Assembly: GCA_017999895.1 (NCBI GenBank)
Contig: JAGNKY010000002.1
Span: 124,001-188,000, forward strand
Length of the DNA: 64,000 nt
From: Bacteroidales bacterium
GTDB lineage: Bacteria > Bacteroidota > Bacteroidia > Bacteroidales > VadinHA17
Reading direction: 5' to 3'
A program made the position numbers and the translations under genes. Positions 1 to 9,268 of this stretch are shown one piece after another. Positions within the stretch are counted from its first letter, which is position 1. The number at the start of each line of letters is the position of its first letter. A model generated the notes under the pieces. It was given only the letters and a program-made list of their open reading frames with translations. It was not told where the DNA came from and did not search any database.

Positions 1-1581
1 AAGTTTCGTTGCATCAGCCTTGTTCACCATATCGGACGATTTTGCCATTTGTATTCCCATCCTTACTGTTGCGCCGGCAAACATTTCAGAAAGAATTCTT
101 ACTGCCATCTTTTCATCTGCCGATGCCATCGTATAAGCACTGGCGGCCGAAATAAATATTATTCTTCTCAGTTGGGTAGGATCGCACTTATCGGGGTTGT
201 CTTCAGAAGAATGATAGTAGTTATCAGGCCATGTAATTAATTTCACACCGGGTATATTTATGCTCCAGTCGTTGAACACGGCATTATCGGAAGAGCCGTG
301 CAATGATAAAATCCGGTAATAGAACGGATCGTCGGTGCCAGTCGGAGCAACTATTCTTCTGGAAAAACCTCGCCGGCCAAGCTGATCAGTTATACCTTCC
401 ACATTCGTTTCGCCAACATATCTGAAATAGTTTTCCATCACATCATTCACATAGTGAGCTGTGGAAAAACCTGATTTATGAAGGCACATAAAGCTCTTAT
501 TAGCCCTAAGATTTATGCCGACCATATCGAGGTTTATGTCGCAGACGGCTTTTTTTACTTTCTGAAGATTCTGATTTACCCATGGAATAGTGCCGTCGAA
601 TTCAGGCACCCATAAAAACCTTATAGTTCTTACAGGACGATTGATTTTCCCTGCCTCTATAAGGTCATTGAGCACATGAGCTACCTCGAGCAACACGGCA
701 GAACCCGACATGTTATCGTTTGCTCCCATCTTTGTATAACCTTCGAAAAGATGAGCGGTGAAAATGATTTCTCCTGCGTCAGGGTCAGTACCAGGTATTA
801 TGCACCATGGAACCTGTAGCTTAGCCTGTTCGGTTTTGCTCTCGATTTTTACACTTACCTTGATTGTTTCTCCGCGTAATAGTCTGTCCCTTAATATCTC
901 ACCTTCGCGAGGTGGCAGAAGAAATGCAAATCCTTTAGCAGGAATGCTTGTATTGGGCATCTGTATGGGATCGACAAGGGGACGTGAAGAATAGTATGAA
1001 ATCGTCCCGACTGCGCCGGCATTTAAAGCTCTAAGATGTACTGAATATGTAGAGCCGGAAGTAACGATTATTTTTCCTTTTATCTTTTCACGGTTGGCTT
1101 CAATAAGTACAGGAGAACCGTCGCCTACCCATATTAGTTCGGCACTAAGGTCTGCAGGCTGGCTTCCCTCGACAAGCATTTCCGGAACTTCATTGAAGTC
1201 TGCAATCTTTTCTCTTCGCGGACTTATTTCCGACAAAGTACCCTGCAATCCTCTCCATGTATCTATTTCACCCACATTGTCGAGAGAATGATTCAACCCG
1301 TATTTATTTAGTACACTTAATACATAATCAGTTTCCCTGAAGTTACCTGAAAACTCCCGGTCATACCTCGGTTGTGTGTATGGCGCAAGCTCGATAATAT
1401 GTCTCAAAGCCAGTTCGCCCGATGATGCTCCGATAATTTCATCCACTATATCGCTCTGAAGCAAAGTGTATTGATAATTTACCGGATATTGTGCAAAAAG
1501 CAGCAATGTAAATGCCTGAATCAAAAAAATCGAGAAAAAAACACTAATTTTTTTCCTATAAACGATAATCATGTCCATCAT
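1..1581 (-). CDS. M28 family zinc exopeptidase (partial, runs off left edge)
   Basis: Exported zinc-dependent aminopeptidase/carboxypeptidase of family M28, truncated by the window: 527 codons are open from the ATG at 1581 to base 1 with no stop. An N-terminal hydrophobic stretch (about residues 10-28) suggests a signal peptide. A PA-like insert (about residues 150-255) precedes the catalytic part. The expected metal ligands can be read in order: His277 (TAHLFE), Asp289 (ANDNMSG), Glu327 (VPEFDG, where most relatives have GEE), Asp352 (NLDMVG) and His457 (YYHSSEDN). Three in-frame ATGs lie within the first four codons (M1, M2, M4), so the start could shift by a few residues. It is the last gene of a minus-strand run containing a second metallopeptidase, which suggests a role in extracellular or periplasmic peptide breakdown. 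The family is clear from the motifs; the substrate is unknown. Confidence 0.88.
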   Translation of the reverse strand, partial: MMDMIIVYRKKISVFFSIFLIQAFTLLLFAQYPVNYQYTLLQSDIVDEIIGASSGELALRHIIELAPYTQPRYDREFSGNFRETDYVLSVLNKYGLNHSLDNVGEIDTWRGLQGTLSEISPRREKIADFNEVPEMLVEGSQPADLSAELIWVGDGSPVLIEANREKIKGKIIVTSGSTYSVHLRALNAGAVGTISYYSSRPLVDPIQMPNTSIPAKGFAFLLPPREGEILRDRLLRGETIKVSVKIESKTEQAKLQVPWCIIPGTDPDAGEIIFTAHLFEGYTKMGANDNMSGSAVLLEVAHVLNDLIEAGKINRPVRTIRFLWVPEFDGTIPWVNQNLQKVKKAVCDINLDMVGINLRANKSFMCLHKSGFSTAHYVNDVMENYFRYVGETNVEGITDQLGRRGFSRRIVAPTGTDDPFYYRILSLHGSSDNAVFNDWSINIPGVKLITWPDNYYHSSEDNPDKCDPTQLRRIIFISAASAYTMASADEKMAVRILSEMFAGATVRMGIQMAKSSDMVNKADATKL

Positions 1582-1676
1582 AAAAATTTATCAATAATCA
1601 ACGAAAAATTTCTTTGAACCAAAAAAATGAAAACCAATGTGAATCTCTATCAAAAGAAAAAATCAACAAAAATTCC

Positions 1677-2531
1677 TCAGTAGTAAGTTTCATACAAGTT
1701 TGTAACTACACCATAACGCCAGCTACGGATAAATATTTTCAATATTGCCAGTATCTGGCCGAGAACAAAAACCAAAAATATTCCGCTGCCGTTTGTCGGT
1801 TTAGAATAAATTATAACTCTTGCGGCAAATAAAGCATAGAGAACATAAATAATAAACACAGGAAGAATAGCAAAGTAAGAAGGGAAGAATCTTTTAAAAA
1901 GAAGCTTTATACCATTACCTGTTGCTTTGAATGCATTCTTACTATCGGATGAAACCTGCCATGCCCGTGAATAGTCTAAAATGAGAGTTAAGACAGGAAT
2001 TAAAAATACAAAAGCTATAACAGGCCAGCCATAAATAATGCCGAGAGGATTTTCAGATATTGATTCCCAGTTGATTACCGCGGGGATTCCGATAATTAAT
2101 GAAGCAAGAATAAAAAATGCAACAAAAAACATAATGTAAATCAGGAGAAAAGACCAGAAGTTCGAACCTGCATTTCCAAAAAAAACCGACGATTTTCCCG
2201 GGCGTGACGCAGATCTTACTGAGCCGAATAGGCCACCTGCAAAATAATTATTCATCAGTATGCCGAGAAGGATTACAATTGAAAAACCGGCTATAAAAGA
2301 TGAGAATACAACATCGAATCCTGCTCCGCTGTTGGAAATCACATCCAACAGAAACCCTTCAGAAATTTTCTCAGTAATCATGCTCGAACCGAGGATATTT
2401 TTCACTGCAGATTCAAGAGGCACGGCAAAAAGCAATATCATCAACAGGGAGGAAATCCATATCACAAGAATCCATTTCCAGCAACGCAGCGACCTTATAA
2501 ATCCTGAAGAAATATGTCTGATTATGTTCAC
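1677..2531 (-). CDS. Six-helix integral membrane protein, unknown function
   Basis: A 284-residue hydrophobic protein with about six predicted membrane segments (roughly residues 17-37, 77-95, 125-147, 165-185, 218-240 and 247-266) and no recognised catalytic motif. A charged loop around residues 103-115 (SVRSASRPGK) is probably cytoplasmic. It starts 10 bases after the M1 peptidase stop and is followed 95 bases later by the M28 peptidase, so it is probably co-transcribed with both. It could be a permease-like or scaffold protein for the peptidase operon, but nothing in the sequence names its substrate. I do not recognise the family. Confidence 0.75.
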   Translation of the reverse strand: MNIIRHISSGFIRSLRCWKWILVIWISSLLMILLFAVPLESAVKNILGSSMITEKISEGFLLDVISNSGAGFDVVFSSFIAGFSIVILLGILMNNYFAGGLFGSVRSASRPGKSSVFFGNAGSNFWSFLLIYIMFFVAFFILASLIIGIPAVINWESISENPLGIIYGWPVIAFVFLIPVLTLILDYSRAWQVSSDSKNAFKATGNGIKLLFKRFFPSYFAILPVFIIYVLYALFAARVIIYSKPTNGSGIFLVFVLGQILAILKIFIRSWRYGVVTNLYETYY

Positions 2532-2541
2532 TTTGCCTCAG

Positions 2542-4518
2542 TTAAACAAATAAAAAATCGAGAAAGAGCATCATAATGGAAACCAGCTTATTGAATAAAA
2601 TCCTTACCGGATTTTCATCGGTATCAATTGTCATCGAATTATTTATATAATTAATATCCATCATATTCTTATATTCAGGGTCTATCTTTACCCATTCGAT
2701 TTTATGTGTTCCGGTATATTTTAAATCTTTAACTCTTGTTTTACCGTCCCACTGCTCTGTTACTTCCTCTCCGTTATCGAAACGTACTAGAATTTCTACA
2801 GGCAGCATCAGTTCGCCGTCGCGCTGAAGCTGAACAACGGAAGAATACAATGAATCGTCTTCAGTGTCATTCTTAACTACATTAACTGAATCGTCTATAG
2901 AAGCTGCACCTTCCAGACTGCCTATCTTTCTGTTAATGATATTAATAACTTTATAATCGCAGATTCCGGTACCATAAAGAGTCTGGTCGAAGAACCAGTT
3001 CAAATCTGTTCCGTACTTTTGTCCATGCAGGTGAGGTACTGTAGTGTTGAAAACTTCGATAAAATCTTTCCCGGATGGGTGTTTGAAAGCCCATTTTCTA
3101 TAATATTCCCTGAATACTTCATTCATGGTTTCTTCTCCGATGATTCCGGCAAGAGTATGAAGCATTGCGGCTGGTTTCCGATACGACATTATAGTATAAG
3201 TTCCATGAGGGTAGTTCCATGAATATTCGACATTAGTCACTGCCTGTTTCGACGGCGATGTGACATAATCTGAGCGTGCGGTCGAGCGGTCGGAAACTTT
3301 CAGCAGAGGATGGTTTATCGCTCCGGCTCCGTTGCCGTAGTAATGGTCCATAATTCTTTGTTCCCAGTATGAATTTACACCCTCGTCGAGCCAGGGTTCT
3401 TCAAATTCATTGCTTGCCAGGATTCCCATAAAATATGCATGTCCGAATTCATGAACTGTAACCGATTCTGGTGAGAGCATATATTCAGGCACGCCCGGAA
3501 CCGAAGCAGTTGTGAATAGTGTTGTATATTCCATGCCTCCTGCGCCCAGTCCTTTAACCGGCGGATCGACAAATGTGAGATGAGGCCAGGGGTAAGGTCC
3601 GACGTTGGCATCGAGGTATTCGAGTGCATTTTTCACTGCGACAAAATGTCTCTGGACAAGGCCCTTCTTTTCCGGCGGGCAAAGCAGGATAATATTAACA
3701 TTTCTCCATCGGTCGGTATATACATTGTATCCCGGCCAGGCTGTCCATGCAAAATCAACTATATCTTCGGCACGTATTGTTACAGTTTTGGTACTGTCGC
3801 CATTATCTTTCTCGCTTAATGTCATTCCACCTGAGCCTACGACAAAACCGGTCGGAACGGTTATAGTCACATCATAAACGCTGTGGTCTGCATAGAACTC
3901 CGAATTTGCATGGAACTGATGGCAGTTCCATCCACCGGTAAGTCTATTTCTCATGCCTGCAGACTCGTACACACCGAATTTCGGGAACCACTGGCCAACA
4001 AAGAAAAAATCGTCGGCATAGCCTGTGCGTATTATGCGTGAAGGTAGTTTGGATTCGAACTCCGAGAAAATGAATACTGTATCGCCCGGAAGTGCGGGTT
4101 TGGGCAAGATTACCTGAAGAACCGTTTTGTCGTCCGGGTTGCCGTCGTCAGGGCTTATAAACTTCATCGAAGGCACAAGGTTAGTACCATTGGACTCCTT
4201 TAACGAACGGATTCTTATCCAGCCGAAATCTTTCCTGCCTGAACCCGGTGTTCCTCCGGACTCTTTAAAGAAAGTGGTTTTATTACTGTTGAAAGCATTG
4301 AGATACATGTGAAGTCTAATATCGGGAACAATATCGGATGAGTTGTTCACCCAGAATGCTTCCATTTTGCCCTTCACAATTTTCTCGTCCAGATCGAGGA
4401 CAGCATCTATTTTGTATCCTGTAAGCCTTGCGCTCAAAGGCACGGGAACGACTATCTGTGTGATGGCATCAGAAATATAAAGAAATAAAAGAATTAATGT
4501 GAATAATAAGTGTTTCAT
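2542..4518 (-). CDS. M1 family metallopeptidase (aminopeptidase N-like), exported
   Basis: Zinc aminopeptidase-type protein of 658 residues from the ATG at 4518. The zinc motif HEFGH is followed 18 residues later by the third ligand in WLDEG. The substrate-binding motif reads GAGGMEYTT, the usual variant in bacterial M1 relatives that lack GAMEN. Counting from the ATG, the zinc ligands are about His356, His360 and Glu379. The first residues (MKHLLFTLILLFLY) are a typical signal peptide. The frame extends to a TTG at 4536, but that would put six residues before the signal peptide, so the ATG is preferred. It lies 14 bases after the small exported protein and 10 bases before the membrane protein, so these genes probably form one operon. 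The C-terminal 100 residues look like a beta-rich tail without known motifs. Likely periplasmic or outer-membrane facing peptide trimming. Confidence 0.9.
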   Translation of the reverse strand: MKHLLFTLILLFLYISDAITQIVVPVPLSARLTGYKIDAVLDLDEKIVKGKMEAFWVNNSSDIVPDIRLHMYLNAFNSNKTTFFKESGGTPGSGRKDFGWIRIRSLKESNGTNLVPSMKFISPDDGNPDDKTVLQVILPKPALPGDTVFIFSEFESKLPSRIIRTGYADDFFFVGQWFPKFGVYESAGMRNRLTGGWNCHQFHANSEFYADHSVYDVTITVPTGFVVGSGGMTLSEKDNGDSTKTVTIRAEDIVDFAWTAWPGYNVYTDRWRNVNIILLCPPEKKGLVQRHFVAVKNALEYLDANVGPYPWPHLTFVDPPVKGLGAGGMEYTTLFTTASVPGVPEYMLSPESVTVHEFGHAYFMGILASNEFEEPWLDEGVNSYWEQRIMDHYYGNGAGAINHPLLKVSDRSTARSDYVTSPSKQAVTNVEYSWNYPHGTYTIMSYRKPAAMLHTLAGIIGEETMNEVFREYYRKWAFKHPSGKDFIEVFNTTVPHLHGQKYGTDLNWFFDQTLYGTGICDYKVINIINRKIGSLEGAASIDDSVNVVKNDTEDDSLYSSVVQLQRDGELMLPVEILVRFDNGEEVTEQWDGKTRVKDLKYTGTHKIEWVKIDPEYKNMMDINYINNSMTIDTDENPVRILFNKLVSIMMLFLDFLFV

Positions 4519-4532
4519 CAGGGAGTAATCCC

Positions 4533-4922
4533 TCAAGGTTGTTTTGGTTTTTCTTTAATTGCAGTTACATTAATTAAACCGTCAGGAGTCCATGCTCTTC
4601 CGGTCATTTTAGTTTCGTTTTCCATTCTAAGATTAATTCGTACGTCGGCACCTTCGACATACATGCCAACGGAAATCGAATCATTAGCTGCTTTTAAAAT
4701 CTGAATCGGTATTTTGTAATCACTTCCGGTGAAAGAAGCGGAACCTGTATATTTGCCGTCGCTCAATCTGAATTCCATAGAGCCTGACGTATATCCGTAA
4801 GGAGCATCAGGAGCATCAAATTTCCATATTCCAGTCGGATTATACTTCAGCTTCTGGTTCTGAGCCGTAAGTGAAAATGCAATCAAAACAAACAATGCTG
4901 CAAGTGAAACTGTTTTTTTCAT
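4533..4922 (-). CDS. Small exported protein, lipocalin-like beta-rich
   Basis: A 129-residue protein with a clear signal peptide (first 20 residues, ending LTAQN). The remainder alternates polar and hydrophobic residues with GIWKFD near the mature N-terminus, SGSMEFRL, and GRAWTPDG near the end, a pattern of a small beta barrel or sandwich in the periplasm. No catalytic residues are evident. It is the first gene of the minus-strand peptidase operon, immediately before the M1 peptidase. Similar short proteins in this phylum are annotated as hypothetical; a ligand-binding or chaperone role is only a guess. Confidence 0.75.
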   Translation of the reverse strand: MKKTVSLAALFVLIAFSLTAQNQKLKYNPTGIWKFDAPDAPYGYTSGSMEFRLSDGKYTGSASFTGSDYKIPIQILKAANDSISVGMYVEGADVRINLRMENETKMTGRAWTPDGLINVTAIKEKPKQP

Positions 4923-5111
4923 AACTGCTAATTTTAAGTTTAACTATTTGTAAAAATACAGTTATTTTTTGATTATGGAATATAAAACAAAAAGTCGTGT
5001 TGCTTTTGATTGTCCTTTTTCTTATTCCTGACTTTTTAATGAAATTTACAGAATAAATTAATTTAAAATTTAAATTATACTTTTATAGCTATAAATTAAT
5101 ACAAAGACATT

Positions 5112-6899
5112 ATGTTTAAGAATCATCCCAAAGGTCTGATTATCGCATTTTTTACCAACATGGGTGAAAGGTTTGGGTTTTACACAATGATGGCAATTCT
5201 CGTACTCTTTCTTCAGGCCAAATTTGGATTGTCAGCAGAAAAGGCCGGCGATATTTATAGCTGGTTTTATTTCAGTATTTATGCACTTGCCCTGGTAGGA
5301 GGCATACTGGCTGATGCAACAAGCAGATATAAAACGGTAATTTTAGCAGGTTTAATAATAATGTTTGCCGGATATCTTCTAATGGCAATACCTGATATGA
5401 CTCTTGGCGTTACTATTACGGGGCTTTTAATAATTGCCTTAGGAAATGGCCTGTTCAAAGGCAATCTTCAGGCAGTGGTAGGCCAGTTATATGATAATCC
5501 AGAATATTCAAAATACAGAGATAATGCCTTTATGATTTTTTATATGGGTATAAACATAGGCGCTTTTTTTGCTCCTTTTGCAGCCACAGGTATGAGGAAC
5601 GGATGGTTAAAATTCAACGGTTTTGCCCACGATGGAAGTCTTCCTGCTTTGTGTCATCAATTCCTTAATGGCACACTTACCGATATTAGCACTTTTAAAC
5701 AACTGGCAAATAATGTAAGTCTCTCAGGACCTGTAAATGATCTAACCCTATTCGCAAAAAATTACCTCGATATATTTTCAAAAGGATACAATTATGCTTT
5801 TGGAATAGCTGCAGGTGCAATGCTCGTCTCACTATTAATTTATATCATTTTCAAAAGATTCCTTCCTGAAAAACAAAAAACAGAATCGGTAGTAACCAAA
5901 AAAATAGAATTCGGAATCGTTCCTTTAATTGCTTCAATAATAGCCATGTTTATTATTGCTTATGGACTGCATTTCATACCTCAAATTGGATGGGCAACAG
6001 GTTTTGCATTCGGACTCTTTGCTGCTTTCATTACCTGGATAATATTAAGTTCAAAGAAAGAGGAGCGGGATAGAGTTGTAGCACTTGTTCTTGTTTTTAT
6101 TGTGGTTGTTTTCTTCTGGATGTCATTTCATCAAAATGGTCTTACTCTTACTTTGTTCGCCCGTGATTATACAGTAAAACAAGTGGGGCGATTTACGAAT
6201 CTCTTCTTCACCCTGCCCTCTGTTCTTGCAGTGACAGGTTCAATAGCTGGTCTGGTAATTTTATTACAGAAGAAGGCTAAAAAAAATTCGAGAATTGCAG
6301 GAAGTATTCTGCTAATTATATCACTTGTCGGAGCTATTCTTCTTTTCAGGAGTTCTGGTGATACGAATTCAATCTCCCCTGAGATATTCCAATCTTTTAA
6401 TCCTCTTTTTATTGTCGCACTCACTTTCCCTTTAATGGGATTATTTTCCTGGCTAAATAAAAAAGGAATAGAACCTTCAACCCCTAAAAAGATTGGGTTG
6501 GGGATGATAATTGCATCGGCAGGATTCATTATTTTACTTATAGCTTCTCTTGATCTTGTCTCACCCAGACTATTACAAGGTTCGCCCGTGCCTGACAGTA
6601 GTAGGGTCTCACCTTATTGGCTCATAAGCAGTTATCTGGTACTGACAATTGCGGAACTTTTTTTAAGCCCTATGGGTCTTTCATTTGTTTCTCAGGTAGC
6701 CCCTTCTCGTTTTCAAGGTCTGATGCAAGGTGGATGGCTGCTTGCAACTGCAGTTGGAAATAAACTTCTTTTTGTCGGCACTCTGCTTTGGGACAGAGTA
6801 AACCTGTGGCAAGTATGGCTTGTATTTATAGTATGTTGTCTTGCTTCTGCAGCATTTATATTTTCAATATTAAAACGGCTCGAGAAAGTAGCAAAATAA
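5112..6899 (+). CDS. Proton-dependent oligopeptide transporter (POT/PTR family)
   Basis: A 595-residue inner-membrane transporter of the POT (PTR2, MFS superfamily) family that imports di- and tripeptides with protons. The family signature near the N-terminus is present (NMGERFGFYT at about residues 16-25; the ExxER motif couples protons to transport), followed by the GGILAD motif of MFS loop 2-3. About 12-14 membrane helices are visible. A long hydrophilic insert of about 60 residues lies around residues 165-225, larger than in Escherichia coli DtpA and common in Bacteroidota members. It is monocistronic or leads into the downstream Tat-type protein. It stands divergent from the peptidase operon at 1-4.9 kb, so peptide release and uptake may be linked. 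The exact peptide preference cannot be read. Confidence 0.92.
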   Translation: MFKNHPKGLIIAFFTNMGERFGFYTMMAILVLFLQAKFGLSAEKAGDIYSWFYFSIYALALVGGILADATSRYKTVILAGLIIMFAGYLLMAIPDMTLGVTITGLLIIALGNGLFKGNLQAVVGQLYDNPEYSKYRDNAFMIFYMGINIGAFFAPFAATGMRNGWLKFNGFAHDGSLPALCHQFLNGTLTDISTFKQLANNVSLSGPVNDLTLFAKNYLDIFSKGYNYAFGIAAGAMLVSLLIYIIFKRFLPEKQKTESVVTKKIEFGIVPLIASIIAMFIIAYGLHFIPQIGWATGFAFGLFAAFITWIILSSKKEERDRVVALVLVFIVVVFFWMSFHQNGLTLTLFARDYTVKQVGRFTNLFFTLPSVLAVTGSIAGLVILLQKKAKKNSRIAGSILLIISLVGAILLFRSSGDTNSISPEIFQSFNPLFIVALTFPLMGLFSWLNKKGIEPSTPKKIGLGMIIASAGFIILLIASLDLVSPRLLQGSPVPDSSRVSPYWLISSYLVLTIAELFLSPMGLSFVSQVAPSRFQGLMQGGWLLATAVGNKLLFVGTLLWDRVNLWQVWLVFIVCCLASAAFIFSILKRLEKVAK

Positions 6900-6907
6900 T
6901 TTCTGAT

Positions 6908-8095
6908 ATGAGTTCATTAAATTTTCCAAATATATCGATAAAACCATTTGTTATTCAATTATTTTCAAGATTTAACAATTTGTTAAAGACTGGATTATGC
7001 TGGATTCGTACAAGTGTTAAATTGCCAACCAAAAAATTTTATACTAAAAGTTTGGTTGTAGCCAGTAAAAGGAGGCCAAGACGCGATTTTGTTAAAACTA
7101 TTGCAGGGCTACCTTTTCTGGCTATTTTCACTAATGGAATATCAAAAAATATTATAGTTAAAGAGCCTGATCCAAATTCTGAAACCGCTGTTAAATTCGA
7201 TTATGATAAAATTGATAATAAAACAGACGAACCTGAAATTAAAATTCCTACAGGTAAATTATGTGGATATGAGATTAGCAGACTGATTATGGGATGCAAC
7301 CCGATAAGCGGTTTTGCGCACGCCCGTGATCTGAAATATGCAAATCAGCTTTTCAAAGCCTACCATACTGATGAGAAGATCATCGAAACTTTTCATCTGG
7401 CAGAAAGTAAAGGCATTAATACAACATTCATGGTTAACAGAAATTATCCTTATTTTAAGGAATATTTGAATAAATTCGGAGGGAAAATGCATACTATATA
7501 TCAGATATACCTTAAGGAGGATAATTTTTTAGGCGATATAGACCTCGCCATTTCAAATGGAGCAAATCTACTCTATATACAGGGTGGTGAAAGCGATAGA
7601 TATGTAAGGGAAGGGAAAATTGATCTTCTTGGAAAAGCAATACTATATATAAAACAACAAGGTTATCCAGCCGGTATCGGAGCCCATTCTCTTGAAGTAA
7701 TAAAAAGTTGTGAAAGAGAAGAAATACCTGCGGATTTTTATGTTAAAACGTTTCATCATGATAAATACTGGTCGGCACATCCTGTGGAAAATAGAATTGA
7801 GTTCAGTGTTGATACTCAAAAGAATTCTGACCATAATATGATTCACGACAATATGTTTGATCTTTTTCCTGAAAAGACGGCAGAATTCATGAAAAATGTA
7901 ACTAAACCATGGATAGCATTCAAGGTCCTGGCTGCTGGTGCTATAATGCCTAAGGATGGTTTCAGGTATGCGTTTGAGAACGGAGCAGATTTTATTTGTG
8001 CCGGAATGTTTGATTTCCAGATTGAAGAAGATGTTAATGTTATATGCGAAATACTTGGAACTCTTAAAAACAGAAAGCGAAATTGGTATTCGTAA
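6908..8095 (+). CDS. Tat-type TIM-barrel protein, aldo/keto-reductase-like, unknown substrate
   Basis: Encodes a protein with RRPRRDFVKT followed by a hydrophobic stretch, which looks like a twin-arginine export signal. A probable TIM barrel follows (SRLIMGCNPISG, TTFMVNRNYP, YIQGGESD, AGIGAHS, WIAFKVLAAGA, GADFICAGMFDF). The segments resemble aldo/keto reductases and radical-SAM-less oxidoreductase relatives annotated as hypothetical in this phylum; no complete AKR tetrad is seen. The start is uncertain. The open frame continues upstream into the transporter gene, which cannot be real. The ATG at 6908 leaves about 60 residues before the Tat motif. A TTG at 7052 would give a compact Tat signal (MVVASKRRPRRDF) and 347 residues, and may be the true start. 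It lies just after the POT gene on the same strand. Confidence 0.75.
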   Translation: MSSLNFPNISIKPFVIQLFSRFNNLLKTGLCWIRTSVKLPTKKFYTKSLVVASKRRPRRDFVKTIAGLPFLAIFTNGISKNIIVKEPDPNSETAVKFDYDKIDNKTDEPEIKIPTGKLCGYEISRLIMGCNPISGFAHARDLKYANQLFKAYHTDEKIIETFHLAESKGINTTFMVNRNYPYFKEYLNKFGGKMHTIYQIYLKEDNFLGDIDLAISNGANLLYIQGGESDRYVREGKIDLLGKAILYIKQQGYPAGIGAHSLEVIKSCEREEIPADFYVKTFHHDKYWSAHPVENRIEFSVDTQKNSDHNMIHDNMFDLFPEKTAEFMKNVTKPWIAFKVLAAGAIMPKDGFRYAFENGADFICAGMFDFQIEEDVNVICEILGTLKNRKRNWYS

Positions 8096-8399
8096 AACAA
8101 AAAATCCTATTATTTGAAAAATAATTTTTATAATATATACACTTCCCTGTAGGTTGGGGAAATTATATTACATCAGGTGAAATCTTTCTTTGAATTTATG
8201 CTACAACCGGTTTTCTCCTGCAGATTTATCTTCACTTTTCATTTGCAAATATAAGGTTTTCAGTACCGACTGAAGCCTTATGAGGAATGACACCCCCGCC
8301 AGATGAATTAGTCATCTATAAAAATAGAATCATTTTGATTATTAACTTCTATTTTAAGTTTCCAAATTATGTCGGACAATGCTGAAAAAATAATTATTT
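8096..8399. other. AT-rich convergent spacer, no gene seen
   Basis: About 300 bases between the converging TIM-barrel and DUF6599 genes. No open frame, tRNA-like fold or clear terminator was seen. A modest inverted repeat (TTCAGT/ACTGAA around 8259-8273) could be a weak hairpin, but it lacks a T-run. Confidence 0.5.
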
Positions 8400-9248
8400 T
8401 CAATCAAGAATTTCCGATGTATATCTATCGGCAATAGCCGATTGGTCTTTAGCAAGGCCCTGAATTATTAACATTCTTGTGTTTTTCCAGGCAAGGAAAA
8501 TATCGCCGTTATAGCCGTCGCGAAATATATACTTACCCTCATATAAATTCTCTGGTTCCAATTCAGCTTTTGAAAGATATTTTTTTACCATCTCCTGTAT
8601 TTCATCCGGTATATCTTTTTCTATAAGGTATATAGAAAATGCTGTGCCATTTATCTCATATTGTGCCTTAAAAGCTTCACTCAGAAATTCATGTCCAAGA
8701 ACCTCTTTATTAATAAATGTTTCAGTATTATTTACTTTGTTACTTTCCGGAAACTCTCTGAGTGTTTTCGGAAGGGATGAATCTCCGGGCAACATATCGG
8801 CTACTTTTATCGCAAGTGATTCAAGATCATTAAGAACTTTCTCATTCTTTGAATAAGTTCTAATTTTTACATAATATCTATCTTTGAAAAAGTTTAGAGA
8901 ACCATCATTTGTTTTATAACCCTGTGCACCTACATTAATAAACCTGAAAGAGGGAGATCTTTCCGATGCATATATTCCGAAAGCATTGTTTATATCTTTA
9001 TGCTTATATATTTCAAGTTTTATAATATTTCTGCCCTTTTTATATTCACGAATATGGACATTTTCAAATCCGTAAGCGATATATCCGTCAGCAGCACCGT
9101 CAATGAAATCCCATAGTGTTTCGGGTGTATAGACGGGATAATTCGATTTTATTTTATATCCCTTAAGCGTTGGAAATGAATAAGGTTGGGCAATTGCAAC
9201 AAATGCAATTAAAGTAAGCAGGGAAAAAATTGAAAGCAATCTTCGCAT
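8400..9248 (-). CDS. Exported DUF6599-type protein
   Basis: A 282-residue exported protein with an N-terminal signal peptide (about 20 residues, ending AIAQP). Its first third matches what I know of the DUF6599 family (YTPETLWDFIDGAADGYIAY, where the Asp-Gly-Ala region is the most conserved), with IYKHKDINNAFGIYASER following. The family has no established function. The protein starts 20 bases after the ferredoxin-tailed aldo/keto reductase gene on the same strand, so the two are probably co-transcribed. This makes an accessory role for a periplasmic oxidoreductase possible but unproven. Confidence 0.8.
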   Translation of the reverse strand: MRRLLSIFSLLTLIAFVAIAQPYSFPTLKGYKIKSNYPVYTPETLWDFIDGAADGYIAYGFENVHIREYKKGRNIIKLEIYKHKDINNAFGIYASERSPSFRFINVGAQGYKTNDGSLNFFKDRYYVKIRTYSKNEKVLNDLESLAIKVADMLPGDSSLPKTLREFPESNKVNNTETFINKEVLGHEFLSEAFKAQYEINGTAFSIYLIEKDIPDEIQEMVKKYLSKAELEPENLYEGKYIFRDGYNGDIFLAWKNTRMLIIQGLAKDQSAIADRYTSEILD

Positions 9249-9268
9249 TTTACCAATATTTATAGTAT

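Noticed and set aside
4519..4536. TTG start of the M1 peptidase overlapping the previous gene
   Set aside because: It would add six residues before a normal signal peptide; the ATG at 4518 fits better.
6167..6529. A 120-codon minus-strand frame inside the POT gene
   Set aside because: Antisense of a conserved membrane protein; hydrophobic translation follows from the opposite strand.
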